Counted from the stretch's first letter, positions 43,808-55,520 are shown. The stretch: 64,000 bases of DNA from Undaria pinnatifida (GCA_012845835.1 JABAKD010000023.1:10147840-10211839), one strand, 5' to 3'. Translations and numbers: made by a program. Notes: generated by a model from the sequence alone, not told the origin.

Positions 43808-46800
43808 AACTTGTTTGGCGCTCATGACATCACCTTGACACAGCTGTCTGGCCTATCGACGCTGATTCTCCGAAACATGAAAATGTTTTGAAAACAAGGT
43901 CCATCAATAGCAACTGTTCTAGGCAATAGAACGGGGAAAAGGTCAATCGGTACCGATCACGCGGTCGGAGACGATGGGTATCGACTCTCACTCACAGTTT
44001 CATGCCGTCCGGAGCTTGTGGAATTGACTATCGATATCCGACGGAACGAAATTGGGGGTTATACTTGTTTGAGGGATGACAACTGAGAAACATAGTATAT
44101 GCCAAGTTGACTATTGAGCCAACAGTGGATCAGTGGAGTGTGCAATCGACACATTCTACGGTAAATGAAGAAGGATTTCCCGTTTGGAGTGTGCAATCGA
44201 CACATTCTACGGTAAATGAAGAAGGATTTCCCGTTTTTTGTTCTGAGGCTAGTCATTCGACGTTGCCGCCTCAGAGCGGAAAACACGAGGTCCTCAAACT
44301 CTGCCCCACCCGAAATCCGCGAGCTTCAATGTCAGTAGCCCGAAAACAAAATCCAGAACCCGAAAGAGCTTTGCACCAAAACCAAGAACCTGATTCTGAG
44401 AAAGCAAAACGTGAAAACGCCGACATGGCGAACAAATCCCACGGCCTAGGTATACCCAAAAACAAGATCCAAATATGATACGACACAATGCCTCGGGGGA
44501 GGTTGTGTTTAAGGAGAGCCCCCTGACATCCAGAAAATATTTTGTTCCGAAACATGCTGCCCCTGTTGTGGCATTCGTCAATCGATGCACGTTGTAAGGC
44601 ACACAATACACTTGAAAAGGCCGCAATCGATGCCCATCACAATCAGCCAAAGGCGTTCTTGTTGGAACAGGGTCACGCTATCGCTTTCTTATCGACCGGA
44701 ACCCTATGGCTTCGAACACTCGCGCCGTGCATCGACATGTACATCGTTTTTCGCCAGTAGTAGTTGATAGGTATTCCGAACCCCTTTTGAAAAAAAAATC
44801 GAAAACGGCAAACAAAGAGTTTGGAGTTTCTACAATAATAGTCTATAGATACAAATATTTTAGAATAATAGAACAGCTCTTAACATGAGGAGCTCACTAT
44901 CTTGAATCCCCTCGAAAAATGGCTCCGAAGTCATTTGTTCGCGCGACCCGACCCGCATTGCTATGTTTTTCAGTTCCATTAATAAAACGAAGATGCTCCA
45001 CCACCAGTAAAACTGTCATGGTAACCGACAATTCCACGCTACTTGAGGAACTGAACCGGTCAGAAACATGTTGAGAAACGCTCGGCACCAAAACGTGCAA
45101 CCCGTTCACCGTGGGACGACTCTTGTCACGAATGGCATTATTCCAACTATAGTTCGGTTAGGGAGCCGCGTCACGCAGGACGCAGCAAACAACGACAAAA
45201 CCTCAAGCGCCACCTCTATCGTGTTGCATGGGTCGGTAAGGGTTGTGGGTTTCAGTGTCACATCATGTGTTCCCCACTGTCGGCGAGCAAAACATCGTTA
45301 GAGGATGCCTCTTGTTAAAACCCTTTTGCTGGGGCCCGTGTATACGGGCCAAAAGAACGACGATTGGGGGGTTTACAATCGTCTATCAAGGGGCGTGAGT
45401 CCGCAGCGGCACGAGCAGGACCATGCTGTGCCCGTACGAGGTAGGAATGTTTGCATGGTGTTGTCGTCGAGCTCGGACATCTACTTTGCCAGCCGTGGTG
45501 GCTAATGCCATAATCGTCATTTTTCGTTCGCGAGTTTTTCTTCTGAAACCCCAAACAGGTAAAATGCTTACCCAGCGGCGTGTTCCGCGGATATGTTTTT
45601 ATTGTGGGGGAAGACAATTTGGCACCAACCCCTGCCCAAGCTCCTAAAAATTAAAGATTATAAATATTGTACCTATTAATAGCACAGATCATGAAAAGTT
45701 TGAAAGCAAACGTGATGGTTGGTGGCCGGGTTTCATCTGATTCACCGACTCTTTTTGATCAATTTTGAAAAACGTAAGAATTCGGGAAGAGCACCGATAA
45801 TGTTCCCCCCCTTAAATTGCTCCGATCGAGGTAAAACGTCGAGGTCAGGGTAAGGTTGGTGTGGAGATTCCAAATCCGATGCCAAAGTGTACATAGCGAT
45901 ATATTCGATCGTGATATAGCCACCCACAGTTGAATAAATAATCCGGGATGGCGCATAAACATCCCCTTCCATGAATATGTCTCAGAAATCGATTCAAGCA
46001 CTCTGGACATTAGGGTAGGCTAATGTTGGGTCAAGGATAGCGAAAACATCGTCAACATACCCCCAGTTCGGTAATGCACTCGACGTACAGTTGTACAAAT
46101 GCTGCGCTTTCGTGAGCAATGAAATTTTTACGCGAGATTTTGTTCATTTTGGTACTGGGCACTAGTTTTTGTCTGGTCAGCCGAGCGTAGTCGATTGAAA
46201 AACCACCCTCAAAAAAAGAATCGATTTTCGGCGAAAATGAATTTCGAGCCGAAAGGGAACTTTTATAGTGTAGCGGGGCACTGATTCAAAAATCGTTTTT
46301 GGGCGTAGAAAATAAGCCACAAAGTCGTTTGTTTTAATTTTTTTTTCCGACTTCAGGAAAGGGCAATGAGCTTTTCCGCGGAACCCGCCCAGCGGGCACA
46401 GTAAGCTTCCAGTTGTAATGCAACATGATCCTCTCGACTCCTTACTGACCAGGCTCCTATTGCCCAGGTTCCAGGGGTTAGATACAGATACAGCACTAAC
46501 TACCATTACTCGGCCGAAGCGAATATTCTATGCACATACCCGGTGCATCGGAGGGGCACACACCTAACAAGAAAAAGGGAAAACTAAAGGCGGGCCAACA
46601 ACTTATAGTCGAGAGCACCAGAAGTCCAGGAGAGCCTGGGTCGACACCTTCTGCTCCGGCAGTGTGCTGCACACCTAGTAGTGTAGCACAGGAAACCTGA
46701 AAAGGAATGTGGAAATTAGGCTGAGGCGGGGTTTTCTTGTTCGAGAAAGGGTGCGTTGTCTCAAAACATGACAGCAGAACATCTCGGTACCGGATTTCTT

Positions 46801-47199
46801 ATTTCCAGCTGTAAAGGTCGATTTGGCTTCCTACTTACGTGCGTGTGTGTACTCCCCGTAGTGACATGCCGCGGATAAGGTGTACAATTTGTGCCATCTG
46901 AGGGCGGCTGCGTGAGCTCACTAGACTGTTCCTGGTGTTTTTAGGCGTTCTTTTGTACTGTGCTCGTTGCTGGCATTCGCGTCGTTGCTTGCATCTATCT
47001 GCAGTGGTCAGTGCCGGAAGTATCTCGTACAAGGAATGGGTGGGCGAGTGTAAGCGAGAGGAATACGAGTACGCAGAGGCGCGTTCAACCGAGTGCACGC
47101 GGGGGTAGGAAGGAGGATAAGTTGGTGACTTTCGGCGAACAACGTATTTTTCTTCTTCCTGTCATTCGTATGGACCGAAATGGCAACCCGGTATAAAGC
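43808..47199. other. No confident gene
   Basis: Contains a 51-bp perfect tandem duplication (44,134-44,235), a reverse copy of the short repeat with GAGGAGCTCAC near 44,894, and the CCTCTATCGTG motif near 45,212. Frames at 44,107-44,478 (plus) and 44,294-44,650 (minus) overlap each other and have no recognisable domain. 45,600-47,199 shows nothing recognisable apart from short ORFs. Confidence 0.4.
44134..44235 (+). repeat. 51-bp perfect tandem duplication
   Basis: Two identical 51-base units, each starting TGGAGTGTGCAATCGACAC and ending TTTCCCGTT. The length is a multiple of three and keeps an overlapping frame open, but coding there is unproven. Confidence 0.9.
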
Positions 47200-48295
47200 T
47201 GGAGTGTATTTTTATTGTTTTTTGTGACCTAAACTACTTGGAAAAACTCCCCCCCCCCCTCCCCCCTCCCTTTTTTCGCCCTTATTCAAACGCCGCACCT
47301 AATATCGAAGTCCGCCGGATGTAATAAACACTTCCACGCCCTGTATATCACGTCGATGACTTTTTAGAACCATCCATGCCGCTGCTGCAATTCCCACACA
47401 CACCCGCCCTCACTATCCCCTCCGTCCCCACCACCAGCACCATCGCTTAGACCTAGCGCCACGCGTAACGCAAACCCCTACATGTATGCGACCAAAAGCC
47501 CCCCCCCGCCCCCGCCCCCCCCCCTCCCCAACCCCCTCGAACACTCCGCCCTCTACTCACTGATTGTACGATTCACAGGATTTACATGATAAACTGGTGC
47601 ATTCTTTCCAAAACCGTCACATTTATCCCCTTAAAAAAGGATGAATACTTTTCACGCATAGAATAAGATGTCCCGCCCCCCCCGCCCCCCCCCGCCTCCC
47701 CCCGCCTCCCCCGTGCATTGTTTCCAAAACATTCAGATTTATCCCCTTCTAAAAGGATTTATAGTTATTAGGCACAAATTGAGCTTCCCCACCCGCCCCC
47801 CCCGCCTCCCCCGCCCCCCCCCCCGCCCCCTCCTCTTTTGATCAAAATCAGGACCCCAGGTCCTTGAAAACTCCGCCCTCCCCTAACCGGTTATTCGACT
47901 TACAGGATTCCCCCCGCCCCCGCCCCCCCCCCCGCCCCCCTTTTGATCAAGATCAGACCCCCGGGTCCTTAAAAGCTCCGCCCTCTCCTCACCGGATATT
48001 CGACTTACAGGATTCAATTTGATAGAATACCGATGCATTTCCTTTTACAGCTGTCAGATTTTGTCCCCCGCAAAAACGGGATTTATAGTTTTCGCGCACA
48101 GACTGACTGACACCACCCTGTTGACCCTGATAGCTACACTGTAGTTGCAAGGGCAGTCGCCGACCTATATCCTTAATGAGGACACACAACCCGTAATACG
48201 CGCGATCGGATTATCACACACAGCTTGCAAAGATGAGTTTCGACAAAATATTCTACCTCACAGCTAGCTGGCGTGTATTTTAAATTTTATAGTAA
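47200..48295 (+). repeat. Repeat A copy, long form
   Basis: The full set of A modules in order (CACTTCCACGCCCTG, CCGTCACATTTATCCCC, GATCAAAATCAGGACCCC, ACAGCTGTCAGATTTTG, GTCGCCGACCTATATCC), with the middle part duplicated at about 47,690-47,800. Ends near 48,270 (CTCACAGCTAG). Confidence 0.8.
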
Positions 48296-48561
48296 GTATT
48301 TGAAAACACAAAACTATCTCAATTTTAAAAATCGGCACGATTCTGTTTGTGCTGCAATTCCTGTAGAGGGTTGGTTGATTGGGTGGGGATGCACCAATCC
48401 TTCACACCCGAGTAAGGCATGGACGGGTGGTGATAGCTCGTGTCGGCTGGAGAGGTGTAGTAGCAGTGATAATATTCGGATTGTGGGGTGCCAATGTCGT
48501 AGGGTCGACAATACCGCCCACCAATATATTTTCTGTTGAAAAGGGCAATACGAACAAGCAG

Positions 48562-48814
48562 CATGGTTCACGGTTCAAGCCAGGGGGAAATGAACGGCGG
48601 AAACACGGATTTCAGACGTCCAAAAGCATCAACGGCCAGCAACATCAACAATCACGACCGCAACAACAGCAGCAACAGAAAGTCAGCGCCAACATCAGCA
48701 GCCGCAGAGCAATCAGCACCAGCACCACCAGCACCAGCACTAGCACCAGTAGCAGCAGCTATGCATACAACAGCGCATGTTTCTCCACGACGAGCGGTTT
48801 GGTACGCGGGTTAG
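48562..48814 (+). CDS. Possible first exon of an unknown low-complexity protein
   Basis: From an ATG at 48562 the frame reads MVHGSSQGEMNGGNTDFRRP, then Asn/Ser/Gln-rich and Ala/Pro-rich stretches, ending HVSPRRAVWYAG before a stop. A potential GT donor lies just before the stop (CGGGTTAGG). The composition suits a disordered N-terminus, but it also overlaps CAACA/CAGCA microsatellite-like DNA. I cannot name a function and no downstream exon was identified. Confidence 0.2.
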
Positions 48815-49088
48815 GATATATTCGGCAAAACAAACGTGCTAAATAGGAAGAATAATGGTACGCACTCGCCTCGAAAGAGTAGAGCCCTGCAGAGTCGACG
48901 AAGCGCCAATAGTATCCGTTGTCGTCAGCACCTCGATCTCCCCTCGTCCGGCCTTGATCTGCTGCTGCTGGTGCCTATGCTGTGTGGATGTCGTAGCCCC
49001 GCGAATAGTCCCGAGGTGGTCAAGCCTTGACACGAGGGAAACGGAAAAGGGGATGTGTGAGGTGAGGTGAGGTGAGATTGTGAAACGA

Positions 49089-49139
49089 TTCTTGATGCGG
49101 CACAACAGCACGCGTGTCATTGTTGTGCCGCATCAAGAA
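49089..49139. repeat. Perfect 19-bp inverted repeat (hairpin, 13-base loop)
   Basis: TTCTTGATGCGGCACAACA at 49,089-49,107 is exactly complementary to 49,121-49,139. The loop is GCACGCGTGTCAT. Nothing nearby explains it as a transposon end or terminator. Confidence 0.9.
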
Positions 49140-50999
49140 GTTCAATCCGGCGGGTAGACTATCACTACCAGGTATTGTATAGGCTACCGCCGTACGAAGT
49201 ACAGCAGCAGTAGTCCGAACCCGTGCGAGTACTTGTACCCGTACCAGGATTTACACCATCAGAAACCGTCCCACCCTCCCTCTCTGATTCCTTGCCAGAC
49301 TTGACCGCCTGTGTTCCTACTTGTACCAGTTTGCGATACAACGGCACACCCCCTCAACAGCCCCAGCAGCATCAGAACTAGGGCTTGGGCGAGGGGGTGT
49401 TGTCGTGGGGTGACGAAAAACACACCCGAGCTTCGTCACCTCCTGTGGGCAGGGCTCAACTATTTTCAGCCGAGGTATCCCAATAATATTCTTCCCGTTT
49501 GTCACGTTTGTTTCGCCGTACAACACCAGGTCCTGAAGTATTTCGAGTTTTAGACGTCGGATCTATTTTCGCACAGAAGATTTAATACGTACTACATCGA
49601 ATGGCCTTGCTCTTCCATTTGGGACTACGACCCAACGCACGTAACCTCGCGAGGCTTAAATATGTCTATTAAATACTCCGTAGTAGCAAGTACCAGATAG
49701 ATCCAGATCCTACGAGATGTGCACCTCATATCACGTATCACGCAACGTGCGATCAAGCAATCAACGCCTACGTACCGCATTTCAGCAAGCCTATAGCCAC
49801 GGGCCAATACTCGCCTAGTGTACAATACGAAGAACACGCTAAAAGGGAAGAAGAATGAGCAGGTTACCGACACTATAATGCGGTTTAGACCTAACTCCCG
49901 ACCTACGATGGAGGTAGGACTTTCGGTCTGAAATGATCTCTGAATGGCGGGGCTCCTATATTTTAGAAGAGCTCAAAAACACCTCCATATATTAACGTCC
50001 AGTAAAATGGTCCCCCCAAAAGTGCTGCTGCAGTTGTAAAGGCGTTAACCCAAAAACGTTGGATATGATATCGTAGTCTACGAAGTGGTTCCAGTTTTTT
50101 TATCATGACTCTCGTTGTAGACTACACCTACCTAGGCCATGGGATGTTTCATCCGGTAGCTGTTCTATTTTTTTTCAAAAAAATCAGTTTTTTTGGGGAG
50201 AGGTCTTAAGCTCTGAAAGCGAGGGACCTCAGAAAAAAAGCGGAGTAGTACCTCTATCATTGTAGCACGCGTCGCCTGCGTGGTGTGTAGTGTAGCTCCT
50301 TTGGTTGCGCCCGGAATACTTTCGGCAAGCTGCCGGTTCTCGAATAATATTGCATGTTCTCTTGGGCGATATTTTTTTTTCTCTGAACCCGCCCTTCGAT
50401 GTTATTGTCGGATATATTCACAGAGTTTTGGTTTACGCTGTTGTAGCTGCTGCTTTTCTTACTGATGTTAGTGCGGCTGCTTCTTCTGTTGCCGCTGGCG
50501 ATGTTAGTGGTGCCTTTGCTGCTGCTGCTGCTATTGTTGCTGCTTATTTCTGTTGTTTTTCTGCTGCTGCAGTTTTGGACATTGTTGTTGCAAAGTAGTT
50601 AGTTGCTGCGGTTGTTGGCGACGTTGTTGTGGGCGTGTTGTGGACCCCTTTCTTTCTCTTGGTATCAAGATCTTCAATCCGCCTTGTGACTGCTGTGCTA
50701 CACTTACTTTGTCGACAACGCCACCAACATCCCCAATCGTCCTTAGAATGCTGCATACAGTGCTCCTACAACACGTACGCGCAGTCGTGTCCTCGCACAC
50801 AACTCAAACCAGTCAATACACCTGCCGCGTGGCGGGTACAGCTCTATTTGCAATCCTAGAACTGCGGCACTAGTTGCAAGCCACATGATTGCGGTTTGTG
50901 CTCACGTGTCCATGGCCTCCTGGTGGAATATGGTCCCAACCCAACGAAAAGCCTAATAATAACAAAGCCCTGACCATGCCCCAATCTTGGCTGTTGGGC
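49140..50999. other. No confident gene
   Basis: Contains the motif TACCTCTATCATTGTAGCAC at 50,249 and a GCT/GTT-rich stretch at 50,440-50,600 that gives alanine-rich frames on one strand and glutamine-rich frames on the other. Both look like microsatellite translation. Confidence 0.4.
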
Positions 51000-51293
51000 A
51001 AAAATTGTAAAACGCCAGCCATGAGTACGGCCAATGGTTGGTTGAAGCTCAACTAACTTTGAAAGCTGCGTGATACATCAGACACACTCATTGGGGTTTT
51101 GGAGGTGGGTGAGATATAACACCTATATCCTTAATGAGGACACACAACTCGTAATACGCGCGATCGGAGTATCACACACAGCTTGCAAAGATGAGTTTCG
51201 ACAAAATATTCGATCTCACAGCTGGAGGAGTGTATTATAATTTTTATAATACAAGGGCTCCGCATGGGCGCCGGCATTCGCCGGCGCCCATGC
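51000..51293. repeat. Repeat A ends in both orientations plus GC-rich hairpin
   Basis: 51,000-51,080 is the diverged reverse A end (AAAACGCCAGCCATGAG). 51,120-51,250 is a forward A end (CCTTAATGAGGACACACAAC to CACAGCTGGAGGAG). Just beyond it, 51,262-51,275 and 51,280-51,293 form a perfect 14-bp stem (GCATGGGCGCCGGC) with the 4-base loop ATTC. Confidence 0.75.
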
Positions 51294-52087
51294 TTCGGGT
51301 AGGGCAGGGCAGCACTTCGACATCTTAAGGTGTAGCTGTCCGATTTGGCATGCATTAAACTTTAAAGTAATGCCAAGAGTTTAATACGAACATGGGATTA
51401 TGAAAGTCATGATTTGACAGAAAAAAAAACGTAATATTATACAACAAAGAAGGCAAGGATAATAGGCGAAACACACTATTACTATGTTAAATGCGCCGTC
51501 AAGTAAAAGTTGGCGTCTATCAAACAAAAATACCGAAAATAGTATTATTGAGAACCTGCGTCGCCTCCAGGCGAAACGAAAGATGCCTTGGCATTAATGA
51601 AGAGATTGCACTGCTGTCCCCGTGGCAATGGAGGTTCGAAGTCGACAGGATGCAAAGTCGGTTTGCATCAAACGTCGACATGGGGCCATGTCAGCCGGCG
51701 AGTTTTTGGAAGAAGATTGCTTTGTTTGTTACGTGAAGGCTGTCGCGTTGATTGGTCTGCGTGGTTGCGGGCGAGGAGGAAAACGAAGAAGAGGAGGGCG
51801 ATCTCTCGTTGCGTCGGTGTTGTCTAAGATAGGTGCGGGGGTGGCTTTGCTCGTACGGGAGGTTGGCGTAGCGCTTCTTCTCTGTTTTTTCTCGAGAAGG
51901 CGGGATATGTGTGTCTGCTATCTTTGCTTCGTGGGTGCTTTCACGTTGTCGAAATCGGACGCGTCCCCTCAATACATAATATCCGGAGTGTCTCTACCAT
52001 GACGACTGCTGATGGTGCCGTGCGTATTTCCCAGAGACTGACATATTATTTACTTGTAGAAATAATCATATACCTTTCTTTGCAACA
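51294..52087. other. No confident gene
   Basis: Several overlapping frames at 51,490-52,000 on both strands; none shows a recognisable domain. The plus-strand frame 51,622-52,002 contains RGCGRGGKRRRGGRSLVASV but may be chance. Confidence 0.35.
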
Positions 52088-52419
52088 TTTTTTTTTCATC
52101 CCATTTCTCATCCCCGCACCATTCTCGCGCTCCCTCCCAGTAAGTAGTAAGTCAGATCCGGGGTCACATAGCGGGCCCTCCTCCTCCCTCCCCACTTCGG
52201 CACATGCCTTCATTTTTACCGCGAGGAGAATCGAGCATTTTCTTCCCTCGTCGACTCGCGTCGAATTGTACCTAGCAGGCGCTCTCAGCAGTTGATCTCT
52301 TTTTTTGATTGCATTTTTGCAAATTAGGTCATATTCATCGTGGTGGGTGTCGAACTCAAGGACGACCAAACGTTGGAGGTATTCGAGGGTAAAACCACTA
52401 GACCACCGGGGCGGCCGGC
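52088..52419 (-). mobile_element. tRNA-headed SINE, copy 2
   Basis: The same family as 43,461-43,807. Head GCCGGCCGCCCCGGTGGTC with TGGTCTAGTGG and GAGTTCGACACCC, body with GCGTCGAATTGTACC (reverse) and GGGCCCGCTATGTGACC, and a poly-A tail (T run 52,088-52,096 on the plus strand). Substantially diverged from copy 1. Confidence 0.85.
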
Positions 52420-52539
52420 TGACAATTGATTAAAACAAAACAGGATCTTTGCACAGGGTTCAAAATCGTGTTGGCAGAAAAACCAAATTTGCAGGAAGCA
52501 GCTGAAAGGTCAAGAAACAGGCAATAATTCAGTTGTTTG

Positions 52540-52960
52540 TTGTTGTTCTCACATTAACTCGCACAATCCAGTCCGTGGGCACAGGACTGGTTCCAGTCGC
52601 TCTGGAGCAGAGGAATACCCTAGAGAAAAACACAAACAACCCAAGGTGGTACACGCATAAATCACAGCTGACGCAATTCATGCCTCCACCATAAAACATA
52701 TAAAAGTGAAATCGGGAGTCAGTATACGATGTGCCAGGTCCATACCGGTGCATACGTCTCATTACTCGCGCCTGGGAAAACCGACTATACCGCTTGCCAC
52801 CCAAGAAAGACTACCACGTATATATCACACGTAGTATCTATCACTACGCATACGCACAACAGACGCAAGTCAACTGGAAAAAAGAAACAAAGAACAAAGA
52901 AGAGAAAGGAAAGGAAATGGGTGCATGGGGCCAAGAAAAAGAAAAGAAAAATAAATTTTG
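52540..52960 (+). repeat. Repeat B copy 2
   Basis: An uninterrupted B copy: GTTGTTGTTCTCACATTAAC, CAGTCGCTCTGGAGC, ACACGCATAAATCACAGCTG, CACGTAGTATCTATCAC, ending in an A/G-rich tail. It supplies the intact site against which the insertion into copy 1 can be read. Confidence 0.8.
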
Positions 52961-53163
52961 GGGGGTCTACTGGCGAGGCTGCCACCAGAATGGGATGTCA
53001 CATGTCACGTGGTCTTTCGACGGTCTACAGCAGTAGTACTACGAACGACTTCCAATACACCCACCGAAGCACGGACTACCGACCAATTACGCGATCGACA
53101 GCTGGCCGTGGTTGTCACGTGTCTCTGTGTTGGGGGCCCCTGCCCTGCCTCTTGTTGGCTCTT

Positions 53164-54080
53164 GAGTGATGCGTGTACGACTTAACTTGCCAACGCACGG
53201 CACTCGCACTGCACTTTGAGCTATCTGCTGTAGCTCTGGTTGCTACTTGTTGCTGCATTATGTGCTATTCGTTTCGCCCTTCGGCTATTGCTGTACACCT
53301 GCTGTTGTGTGTTTGCCAATGTCGTCAGTTGGCGTTCATGCTCGTCGTACATACTGCTGTTCTCACCGAGTACGTGCGGGTTTCCTCGTACCTCAACCGT
53401 ACGACGACGAGCTCAAAACAGAAGGGCGGTGACATGAAATGGCATGGACAATGGCCACATAGAAGCGAGCACAGCGGGATAGTTCGCTGCGAATCAACCG
53501 CACTTGTTCATGCCTACAGCAGAGGCAGGCTGGAGTGTCAGCGGCCGTGCTAAAGCCAGGGCCAAAGGCCGAAGAGACGGCTCTTCTATCTACTTGGTTT
53601 TGTCTCGAGGTTCTGTTATATATACTGGACAGAGTGATGCGTGTACGACTAAAGTTGCCAACGGCACTCGCACTGCACTTTGAGCTATCTGCTGTAGTTC
53701 TGGTTGCTACTAGTTGCTGCATTATGTGCTAGACGTTTCGCCCTTCGGCTACTGCTGCTACACCTGCTGTTTTGTGCTTGCCAATGTCGTCAATTGGCGT
53801 TCATGCTCGTCGTACATACTGCTGTTCTCACCGAGTACGTACGGGTTTCCTCGTACCTCAACCGTACGACGACGAGCTCAAAACAGAAGGGAGGTGGCAT
53901 GAAATGGCATGGACAATGGCCACATAGAAGCTAGCACAGCGGGATAGTTCGCTGCGAATCAACCGCATTCGTTCATGCCTACAGCAGAGGCTGGCTGGAG
54001 TGTCAGCGGCCTTGCTACAGCCAGGGCCAAAGGCCGAAGAGACGGCTCTACCTGCTTAGTTTTGTCTCGGAATTCTGTTA
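53164..54080 (+). repeat. 468-bp tandem duplication, two copies
   Basis: Unit 1 (53,164-53,631) and unit 2 (53,632-54,080) both start GAGTGATGCGTGTACGAC and share almost every base (GCACTTTGAGCTATCTGCTG, ACCGAGTACGT, GGCCACATAGAAGC, GGCCAAAGGCCGAAGAGACGG). A handful of substitutions and small indels separate them. Frames inside are short and shift between copies. Confidence 0.9.
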
Positions 54081-54964
54081 CGTGAAAGTATCATGATTTG
54101 GGAGTTATTTTGTCACGAAACGTCTTGCAGTCGGTAATTTGTGTCACGAAGTTGTTGGATATCGTCGGTAAGTTGTGTCACGTTTTAGGTGAACCCACAC
54201 TAAAAAATTGAATTTCCAGCTGGCAAAACGAGCAGAAACAAAAGCAATAAAATGCCGAGCAAGAAACCAAACGAGCTAGTAAAAAAGTACAGCAAAGAAA
54301 CTAACGCTCGAGAGTATGCCACCGCAAAATTCCAAACATTATCACGTACCGTTTGAAAATGATGCCAATTTTGTAAATCATTCAGGCGTTGCAGCCATTA
54401 AGATTCGACAACTTTTCCAAAATTCCTCCTCGACACTCGCTCGTCTCGCTCGGCACCCGTCCGCGTTCACGTCGATGTGCGGAACGGACACGGCAGGGCG
54501 AGGGGCGTTGGAGCCGCCCCCCGAAGGCGGCGCTCGAACCAAGCCATATTCGACCGAGAATTCCAGTTCCGCGAATCGCATACTTAGGCAGAGACAAAAA
54601 ACTCCTGACCAAAGTCCATGACACCAAGGAATTACTCGATATTCAAGGAATGATTTTATATATATTTATATGGGCGTGGGTTGGGGATACAGTTGACCAA
54701 TCAAAGCTGAGGTGTGGTCAACGACACGTGCTACGATTGAGGTATCACTTCTCATCTGAAATTATTTTCTAAAGGCGGGTGGCTCCTTGACCCCGAATCG
54801 TCGGGAATGGGCAATTTTCTTTTTTTTTGCATAATTCTCGTTCAATACCTCAGGTTATGGGATTTTTCATCCAGGAGGCAGCAGGTAAATACTTTTCTTT
54901 GAATCAGTTTTTTGGGGCATGTCTTCCGCTCCCAACTTTTAAGTCCGGGGTGGTTGCTAGAAGT
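54081..54964. other. No gene recognised
   Basis: Contains CACGTGCTACGATTGAGGTA at 54,726-54,745, one of the dispersed motif sites. The overlapping frames at 54,316-54,772 conflict on the two strands and show no domain. Confidence 0.4.
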
Positions 54965-55520
54965 TGCTGTTGTTGTTCTCGCATCAACTCGCATAATCAA
55001 GTCCGTGGTCACAGGACAGGTTCCAGTCACTCTGGAGCTGAGGACCCATGGAAAACCACACACAACCCAAGGTGGTACACGCATATGTCACAGCTGACGC
55101 AACTCATGCCTCCACCAGAAACAAATAAAAGTGAAGTCGGAGGTCAGTCTACGATGTGCTAGGTTCATGCCAGAGCATATACGTTTCATTACTCACGCCT
55201 GGAGAAACCAACTACTCCGATTGTCACCCAGAGAAGACTACCACGTATATATTACACGTAGTATCTATCACTACGCATACGCACGACAGGCGTAAGTCAA
55301 TTGGAGAAAAGAAACAAAGTAAAGAAAAATATTAAGATAAAGGAAAGAAAAGAAAAGAAAAGAGAAGAAAACGAACCAAAACGAAAAAGACAAGACAAGA
55401 GAAGAAAAGGACAAGAAAAGCAAGAAGAGACAAGACAAGAAGAGGAAGCAAGGCAAGGAAAGAAGAAGAGAAGAGAAAAAATAATAAAGAAAAAAAGAAA
55501 AAAAGAAAAATATCATACTA
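54965..55520 (+). repeat. Repeat B copy 3
   Basis: A full B copy with a long A/G-rich tail (55,300-55,515). Same modules as copy 2. Confidence 0.8.

Noticed and set aside
44107-44650. Opposing frames of 118-123 codons
   Set aside because: They overlap on opposite strands and the plus one lacks an ATG near its start. Kept only as an in-frame duplication.
50305-50598. Alanine-rich plus-strand frame and glutamine-rich minus-strand frame
   Set aside because: Both translate the same GCT/GTT repeat.
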